Shown here one piece after another: positions 56,791 through 64,000 of a stretch of 64,000 nt of DNA. The notes below the pieces were generated by a model. The model worked only from the letters and a program-made list of their open reading frames with translations, searched no databases and had not been told where the DNA came from. The stretch's first letter is position 1. Every line of letters begins with the position of its first letter. The DNA comes from Epiperipatus broadwayi (lineage: Eukaryota; Onychophora; Udeonychophora; Euonychophora; Peripatidae): assembly GCA_028023455.1 (NCBI GenBank), contig JAQFVV010012394.1, positions 33,241,150 through 33,305,149 of the forward strand, read 5' to 3'. Made by a program: the position numbers and the translations under genes.

Positions 56791-57500
56791 GGATTAAATA
56801 TAAAGCTAAAAGATTTAAAAAAAGATTATTTATAATATTAGGATTTTTGTAAATGAGGTGATTGCTTTTGAATATAATACTTCAAAATATCTCAACCTGC
56901 TGCTTCTCCTAAATTTTAACTTTAACCTTCTCCCCTCTGATCAAATACATATATTGGCAAATATGTAGTCTTATTCAAATCTCATTCAAATTTTGGAAAT
57001 AAACTAATATTTAATGTAAAAAACAAACAACTGATTCAAAAATTTGACTGCTGATCACTTGAACCTAAGTACTTCGATTTTCTCTTCAAATAAACTTAAA
57101 ATCTTTACCTACACACATTTTTATTAACACAAAATATAAGAATGTTGACAACCAATGCCACCTATAAAGCCACTGAAAACCATACCATCTCTTCTTTAAA
57201 TGTAAAAAAGCCTAGCAATATGCAAAGCAATATCAAAACTTTTTAACAACTACAAACACAGTATTAACACCCTATTCCATACATTCAATCAAGAAATGGA
57301 TGCAAACATTTGTACTAGCACTTTTGTACTATATACTCTCTGGTGCACCAGATGCAAATTCATGCATGACTGCAATCCCAGAAGGCACCTGAACACCTGG
57401 AATAAACTGAAAACTATCAAAAAACAGGTAAACTATCCCACACATTATTTAAAGTCACTTCCCTAATGCAACAATACCTGAAATCATAATATGATATCAT
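56790..57500. other. Non-coding DNA, nothing firmly recognised
   Basis: Broken frames are present but no family signature. It is slightly richer in C than the surroundings (57,100-57,480). Possibly an old element. Confidence 0.3.
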
Positions 57501-57504
57501 CATG

Positions 57505-57740
57505 TTTTATAAAGAGCTCGCAAATAAGCTCTTAACAAGCTTTGCAGAATATCCTCAACCCCAGACCGGTTTCTGCTACTGGCTTCATCAGTGAGGTGCC
57601 AGGATATTCAAGTATTAGATTAAAAATACTAGGACAAGCGTAGCACTTACTTGTGAGCTCTTTATAAAACATTTATAATACAAGCATGTTTAAATTAGGT
57701 CATGTGATATCTGACTTGATTTATTTGTAAAGATATCATA
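57505..57740. repeat. Interspersed repeat family D, copy 2
   Basis: 'agctcgcaaataagctctta' and 'acaagctttgcagaatatcc' start it. The central 'accccagaccggtttctgct' and 'actggcttcatcagtgaggt' resemble the family A centre. It ends 'aagcatgtttaaattaggtc', 'atgtgatatctgacttgat'. The inverted word 'agagctc...gagctct' brackets 57,511-57,663. Confidence 0.5.
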
Positions 57741-58089
57741 TTTTGATGATAGTTGCAACAATAAAAAATCCATGAGATTAAACACTTTATATCCAATTGA
57801 ACTGTTTTTTTTTTCCTTAATTAACTTGACAACTGTTAATGTATGTAATAATAATGTCAACCAACATTTTTTAATCCCCAACTTTCATAGACTCTCTCTC
57901 TCACTATCATATCTATGTGGTTTAAACTCATGCAACCGATCCCTATTGAGCAATAAATGCCTTTGAAACATAATACATCAAAGTGACAGAAAATGTTACA
58001 AGAGTTATCAGATGAAGACAAGAAAGTAAAAATAAAATAAATATTAAAAAATATTAAAGTAAGATTCAATGGAAATATAAATTGATAAA

Positions 58090-58600
58090 AGTGAATTAGA
58101 GAAAATTGATGATTACAAATAACTCGATTAGATTATTAATGCAGATGGATTTAATCCTAGAATTAAACTTGGATGAAGAACACTAATGCTACACAAGTAG
58201 AAATATTATAATATTAAAATAAAATATGCCTAATAAAGTGTTAAATAGATGTATTTTAATCAGATTTTGAATATGGACACTCAGCTAAAAAGCAACAGAG
58301 ACATAATGAAGTACATAAAAAAGTATCTTGGGAATAAGGAAGAGATATCAAAACAAAAATATATGGGTTGAAAAAGCCATGAAAAAGTAAAAGACTGAAA
58401 TGAAGCTTAGTTAGATGTAATACTAGAAGAGTCGCAAACTGAATCTCAAAAATTGTAAAAACCTAAAATGATCACATGAAAGATGAATTGATGAGATAGA
58501 ACTGTTTGCTGGAATTATGTGGAGAAGAAAAGGTATAAATTGAAGAAACTGCATTAAATTTAGATATTTTAATCCTGTAGTTAAATGACAGCGATAAAAA
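58090..58600 (+). pseudogene. LINE family K, degenerate C-terminal part
   Basis: The plus strand has 'NPRIKLGW' (about 58,155-58,178), matching 'NHRIKLGWNIFGRNN' at 35.4 kb. Words such as 'aaaactgcattaaattta' and 'tggagaagaaaaggtataaa' follow in family order. Frames are heavily broken. Confidence 0.45.
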
Positions 58601-59009
58601 ATGATGAGAGCTACTGGCTAAAATGCACCAAGAATTAATAAAATTGTTTTTAATAAATTTTCTTAATGGTTCGTTATCTAGTGATAATTTTAAGTTTACC
58701 AAAATTTTTATTAATATATAAATGTATTACTAAATTTGATTTGCGAGGGTCAAAGTTGTTGAACTCACGTTTAATACCATTCACTTTAGATAAATATATT
58801 AATGATGGTTATCAATCATTTATTAAATTAAAGATTATTTTATCATTGCTAACCCAGATACAAATTAAAGGTCATTTATCCTTTTCAGATGTTTTTATTC
58901 ATTTTTTATAATAATGTGTGGGAAAATGAAAGTTTTGAATATATCTAAAATGTAATTATATTATAGAAATGTTTTAGATTTCCCACTAATATTTTATTTT
59001 GTTATAAAA

Positions 59010-59095
59010 AAGGCATGCAAGCAAGTAGTTGGTTGCAGACGGTTGTGGGTTCGCGTCCCGGCCGATGCTATGCCATATGAAAAAAAAAAATAAAA
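59010..59095 (+). repeat. tRNA-derived SINE, copy 2 (5'-truncated)
   Basis: 'gcaagtagttggttgcagac', 'ggttgtgggttcgcgtcccg' and 'gccgatgctatgccatatga', followed by an A-rich tail. The B-box GGTTCGCGTCC is well kept; the A-box part is missing. Confidence 0.65.
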
Positions 59096-59099
59096 GGCA

Positions 59100-59885
59100 A
59101 TAATTGTACTGCGGAAATAATTTTTTTTTTTTAAGAAAAACAATTAAAATTATTATCAAATAAACATAAAGATATCTTTAACATAATACTTAAACAAACA
59201 AAAAAAAATTAAAAATCTTTCAAATTTCTTTGTAAGGAGTATAAAACTTCCGTAACATAAATTCAATATAATAAATAAATTTTCAGTTTATTATTAAAAG
59301 CGACAAATTACATAATTTAATTGAATTTCAGCCGTTCAAAAATGTATGGAGGCAAATTTCCCACAGGCTATTTAACTTAACATGTTGCGCCTGGAAACAA
59401 ACATTATTAATATATAAAATTTTATTACAAAATTAAACAGAAATACAATTTTTAAAGAAAGAAATCAAATTAAGCGGATTATAAATTATAGAAAAGCATT
59501 TCACTACAATTAGACTATAAACCAATTTCAATAATTTTTTGCTGAAAATATTTTTTAAATAATAAAGCTTTTATTGAAAGGGAGATTAAAAAAGCTTCGT
59601 TTAATATCGAAAGCAAATGCCTATATATGTTAAAATTAAGATTTTTACAGGAGAAAATGTGTAAGTTCAAAGGTTTTCCGTCTGTGTGTGCGGTTGTTTA
59701 ATAATATTATAACACTGACATTTCCATCAGTAAAAATAGTAATTACTCATATTAACAGGAAAATGCAAGTGAAATACAATTAAAATGTGAGGAATATACT
59801 TGTAATAATTAGTATCTATGCAGAGAAAGATTATAAAATCTTATTCTCACATATACACATGACACCAACATATATAACTTTCAAT
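59100..59885. other. Non-coding A+T-rich DNA
   Basis: No coding sequence or family is recognised between the SINE and the family C cluster. Confidence 0.3.
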
Positions 59886-60576
59886 AATATTTTTATAGTG
59901 TAATTTTCACTACACCACTTTCGTGCAGGTAGGAACTGGTTTCTATACAGCTTTTAATATCTCGTAGAAGGATGTAATCATAAAAGTACGACCAAAGATG
60001 TGAAAAATATGTATGATCACCATGATATATATTTTGTGCTGGCCAACACTCATCAGTTGACCTAGACCATAATCTCTTACACATATCTTTATCATTGTTC
60101 AGCATATACAGATAGTCATTTACTACAGATTAATTCATGTGTCAAACTTACTGTTCTCATAACTTTAACACAATCTATTTGATGGAGGTGTATTAATAAT
60201 TTTATTAGTCACTCATTAGACTAAAGATTATCCACTTCATGAGTAATATTTTTGTAATGTGATTTTCACTACACCACTCTCACGTAAGATAGAAACTGGT
60301 TTCTATCTACTTTTAACACCACATGGAGGAATGTAATCATAAACGTATGACCAAAAACATGTGAAATGATCCCTGATCTCCAATATGTACATTTCATGCT
60401 GAACCAACATTCATCAGATGGCCCAGATCACAATCCTTTATTAATATCTTTTCATTGTTCAGTATATATAGATAGATGGGAGGGTGTATGGATAAACAAA
60501 CAGACAAATAGGACAGACAGACAGACATATAGATAGATAGATGGATGGATAGACAGATAGATAATTAGATAGATAC

Positions 60577-60648
<72 letters not shown>

Positions 60649-60649
60649 C

Positions 60650-60732
<83 letters not shown>

Positions 60733-60945
60733 GTAAGTAGGTAGGTAGGTAGGTAAGTAGGTAGGCAGGTAGGTAGTCACTTACTACAGTTTAAATGATA
60801 AGTGTCAAATTTACTGCTTTCACAACTTTGACACAAACCACTTGATGGAAGTATATTAATAATTTTTATTAGTTACTCATGAGATCAGAGATTATCCACT
60901 TAATGAATAATATTTCTATAGTGTAATTTTCACTCCAAAAATATT
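59885..60945 (+). repeat. Cluster of family C copies around a GATA microsatellite
   Basis: Copies lie at about 59,890-60,110, 60,190-60,445 and (truncated) 60,860-60,940, all in the same orientation. They share 'gtgtaattttcactacacca', 'aactggtttctata', 'ggatgtaatcataaa' and 'cattgttcagtatata'. Between copies 2 and 3 is a (GATA)n tract with GATG and GTAG variants at 60,475-60,775. The spacing suggests a tandemly amplified unit of roughly 300 bp (about 660 bp where the GATA tract is included). Confidence 0.62.
60475..60775. repeat. (GATA)n microsatellite
   Basis: About 300 bp of nearly uninterrupted GATA repeats with GACA, GATG and terminal GTAG/GCAG variants at the right end. It is probably highly variable in length. 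Confidence 0.95.
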
Positions 60946-61395
60946 ATTATAAATGGTTAATCTCTAGTCACATAAATCTTTAATAAAAATTATTTATATA
61001 TTGTCAAGTTTTTTATTTTTATTAATGCACTTTAATCTCAATTTCACTACATCGCAACCATCCTCCATTTTAAAAACTCGTACTACCTTCTCTTATTATG
61101 CATGCATTTCATGGATAATCATGACTCATGAGGTGAACTAAAGATATCAAATAGCTGAATCACCATACTTACATTGATAATTCGATATTTTTCTATTATA
61201 TCAGTCACATGCAAGATGAGAGCTACTACAAATATATTAATCAAATACTAACGATTTGAAAAAAAGATATTTGGTTAGCAGTTTAAAATTATGATCTGAA
61301 TGGAAGAAAAAAATATTTTTTAAAGTTTTACTAAATATAGACTTTTTAGAATTAATACAAACTATGATTTTTTTTTTTAAAAAAACATATCCATA
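60945..61395. other. Non-coding DNA, nothing recognised
   Basis: A+T-rich, no repeat family or coding frame. Confidence 0.3.
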
Positions 61396-61725
61396 ATTAA
61401 ATCATCATCATCATTTGCAATTATCATCAATCAATGGCAGGACAAAAGTCTTTCCAAGTTCAATTCAGTTTGTCCAATATTTAACCTCTCTTCTCTATGA
61501 CACACCAGCAAACTTTCTTATTTCATTCATCCATCTTACATGCAGCCACTTTCCAGGTCTTTTATAATCTTTTGGAATCTGACAAAACTTCAAATGCTCA
61601 TTTATTACCATCTCTTCTATCAATATGTCCAGTCCAGTTCCATATCAGTCTCTTAATTCTTTCCGTGATGTCAGCGATATCTTGCTGTTCTCTCACTCAT
61701 GTATTAGCAAAAAGGCAGAGGCACT
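61395..61725 (-). pseudogene. LINE family K, 3' end fragment
   Basis: Minus strand: the tail 'atgatgatgat', then words matching the C-terminal block ('aatggcaggacaaaagtctt', 'ttcattcatccatcttacat', 'atatgtccagtccagttcc'). The frame is broken by several indels. It is the same truncated form as at 2.3 kb and 4.7 kb. Confidence 0.55.
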
Positions 61726-62109
61726 GATTAGGTAACTAAAAAGAAATCATGCATGATATTTCAGCTTCATAATATTCCTATCTTTAGGATTATATAATAG
61801 TTCATAAGTAACACAAGAAGTTATAAAAGAGCGAAATCAATTCTAAAATTTCATTACAGTCCTGGTAATGGTTCTAGCAAAATTGTTAATTATAAATAAA
61901 TGATGGCAAATTTTAGATTTCTAACAAAAAAAAATATTGATTTATAAAATATAAAGCCAAGTTGAAAATACCTTTTACTTTTTTCTTTTTGTTATTAGAT
62001 TTTTGCTGAAAATGGCATTATTAACACAGATGCAAATTATTGATCAAAAGCATTATGCCAAATTTGTACCACTATTAAGGGTATTAAGGTTTTTAAAATT
62101 TCATGCATG

Positions 62110-62220
62110 TATGGTGACCATTACTTTCAACCATCATCAATCCACTACATCTCTAAGGTCTTTCCAAGTTTAATCCAGTGTTTTCAAACCTCAACCTAGC
62201 AAAACAGTTTCATTTCAGTT
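62110..62220 (-). pseudogene. LINE family K, short 3' remnant
   Basis: 'accatcatcaatccactaca' and 'aaggtctttccaagtttaat' match the last ~100 bp of family K. Nothing upstream remains. Confidence 0.45.
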
Positions 62221-62830
62221 AATAATAAATTACTGCTTACAGCAATGGGTATGATGTACATATAATAAAAAAAAAAAAAGAATCAAATATAATATAAAAA
62301 TATGATAATGCTTGGACAGTTTTGGATGTTAGACTCTGTAATATGGATCCTAAATAGAATTTGGCCTTTTAGCACTCAAAACTCTCAAGCAATAAAGCTA
62401 ATTGATTTTCTTTTTTAATTATGATGTGCTTCTGTCTTGAGTAGCAATGAAAAAAATTTTGATGCATTATTACAAATAAAAAATTTTAAGGTCATTTACT
62501 TACACATATTCCAGTAGCAAACCACTGTTTATAAGTATAGTGTAAGCCAATAAAAAAATGATTGATTTTTATCTCCAAACCATTGGCAGGTGCTAATTCT
62601 AAATCGTTACACACTGACGTATTTCAACCCTTTTCCAGCATGGGTGATGTCAATGCATTCAGCATTAACTTATTCTCTAACTGCTATTTTAATGTTATTT
62701 TGCTGATTTTCCATTCAGCTTACAGGATAATGTGATGTGATGCACTGTGACTTCTCCTTATACAGAGTCAGGAATCTCTCAGCAACAATGCCCAGAAAAA
62801 CTTGTTAGCCACTTTACCTTCCCTTTCCAT
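62220..62830. other. Non-coding DNA between LINE fragments
   Basis: No coding sequence. It is less A+T-rich at 62,600-62,830, just downstream of the LINE F fragment on the minus strand, so it may be that element's 3' flank. Confidence 0.3.
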
Positions 62831-63415
62831 TCTCCACCCTATGTTTTCCCATAACCTTCTCCATCCCATTTCAACAACATAATCTTTGTCAACTTGGCCT
62901 TCATATCTAAATCCACCTTATCTTTTTCTAAACCCAGCATAAAAAACAATAACCCACTTTCTGTATAATCACTTTGTTCATATTTATTCTTCCATAACTT
63001 CATTATTTGTATCCTTTCTGCTTTCAAGCATTTACATTAAATTAACAGATGCCTAATATTTTCTATGCCTTCCTTAAACAATTTGCAGACTAAATCACCC
63101 ATATTTTTCCATTTATGTTTATATTTCCTTGTTGCTAAAGATCCCATTCGGGCCTTAAACAATATACTTTCCTTGCTATTATTATAAATTAACTCGCACC
63201 CAATGCTCCATTTACTTCTATATATATTTAAACTCTTTTTATTCTCAATACTAGATCTCCATTTCCTCAATTCCCTATTCTTTATTAATGCATCTATTCT
63301 TCTAACCATACTGAATAATGCTGATATCTTTAGATTTTTTTTTAGAACTAAAGAATCAATATTTACATTTAACACTATAACAATGACAGAACCTGATTTC
63401 CAAAGTGCTGATTGA
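62830..63415 (-). pseudogene. LINE family F, 3' part
   Basis: The minus strand reads FSMVRRIDALIKNRELRKWR (63,255-63,315), then YRSKWSIGCELIYNN, ILFKARMGSLATRKYKHKWK, NMGDLVCKLFKEGIENIRHL and MKLWKNKYEQSDYTESGLLF. The 'GDLVCKL(C/F)KEGIExIRHxL' knuckle and its neighbours match 17,250-17,500 of the plus-strand copy. One knuckle Cys has become Phe, and a stop separates two open pieces near 63,030. Confidence 0.66.
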
Positions 63416-63689
63416 TAGTTTTTAATCTCTCTGCAGAAGAATGTTTGTAAACAATTTTGACAGTTCTATTTCTTTGCTTTTGATTTTTAACATGAAAACA
63501 TGTATTTTCTACTTTTTTTACACATTTATTTTTTTTTATATAAATTATTTGTGAAATATTAATTATTTTAGAAGAAGAATTTAGAGTTTAGTAAAAAATT
63601 ATTTACTTTTACAAGAAGACAAATTGATAAAGAAATTAATGATATACGCCTGCAATTTATAATTAGATGACAAAAATAAATTTTAGTCA

Positions 63690-63800
63690 AATGTTGTTAG
63701 CCGAGAGGTCAGTGCAACTGCCTTGCAAGCAAGCAGTTGGTTGCAGGCAGTTGTTGCATGCTGACATCCCAGCTGATGCTATGACATATGAAAAAAGAAA
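63690..63800 (+). repeat. tRNA-derived SINE, copy 3
   Basis: 'gttagccgagaggtcagtgc' (A-box end), 'aactgccttgcaagcaagca', 'gttggttgcaggcagttgtt', a diverged B-box area 'gctgacatcccagctgatgc', then 'tatgacatatgaaaaaag'. It has the best-kept 5' head of the three copies after the 12.4-kb one. Confidence 0.6.
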
Positions 63801-64000
63801 ATACATTTTATATTGATCATTATATATTATTTTCATCAATTATAAATAATTTATTTTTAAAAAAACTTTTGTTTACTTTAATAATCTGAAAAATTATTAA
63901 TTTGCATTTTAGAAACTAAACTAAAACAAATGTAGACAAATCTGCTAATAGAAGTTTTAATAGTTAATTGAATGCAAAAAAGGTTAAAGTGTCAGTCTGT

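Noticed and set aside
60475-60775. CRISPR-like or satellite array
   Set aside because: It is a simple GATA microsatellite in animal DNA with no repeat-spacer structure.

Overview
This is a window of animal nuclear DNA. It is strongly A+T-rich (about 70% or more by eye), it has no dense bacterial-type gene layout, its real coding sequence is split into short exons with GT-AG borders, and most of it is decayed transposable elements (TEs). I cannot name the species. The mix of Penelope-like elements with GIY-YIG endonucleases, several LINE clades, tRNA-derived SINEs and foldback elements suits an invertebrate such as a chelicerate, mollusc or cnidarian.

Host genes. Both recognisable genes are alpha-arrestins (arrestin domain-containing proteins) on the minus strand, arranged head-to-tail. 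Gene B supplies the last four coding exons at 43,490-43,681, 34,407-34,589, 21,991-22,267 and 13,830-14,059. Together these encode 293 residues of the arrestin C domain and tail plus a stop codon. Its N-domain exons are not visible and probably lie beyond the right edge. Gene A starts at 1,660-1,662 with an exon encoding the start of an arrestin N domain and runs off the left edge. Nearly everything else is intron of gene B, the A/B intergenic gap, or the long intron upstream of 43,681.

Mobile elements. (1) Four Penelope-like copies: 5,060-6,965 (-), 8,160-8,960 (-), 9,900-11,845 (+), and a better preserved one of another subfamily at 49,270-53,322 (-). The last is a complete insertion with a 13-bp target-site duplication, direct terminal repeats and an extra inverted terminal copy. 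(2) LINEs: an endonuclease/reverse transcriptase family called K here (34,960-41,085 (-) plus fragments), a second family E (44,700-46,860 (+) and 32,390-32,985 (+)), a third F (14,640-17,600 (+) and 62,830-63,415 (-)), a fourth L (17,690-20,640 (-)), and a fragment with a CCHC knuckle at 7,080-7,790. (3) A foldback family A, inserted repeatedly with 9-13 bp target-site duplications. (4) A 2.2-kb terminal-inverted-repeat element (25,092-27,298) whose interior is a minisatellite. (5) A tRNA-derived SINE in three copies. (6) A repeat family C clustered near a long GATA microsatellite at 60 kb.

The elements are nested: family A copies and unclassified elements interrupt LINEs, and a 526-bp retroposon interrupts the Penelope element. 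Every reverse-transcriptase motif C that I could read is broken. The most unusual structure is the Penelope composite and its palindromic derivative at 54,310-54,839. Their terminal units combine a tRNA-like segment with a hammerhead-like core.
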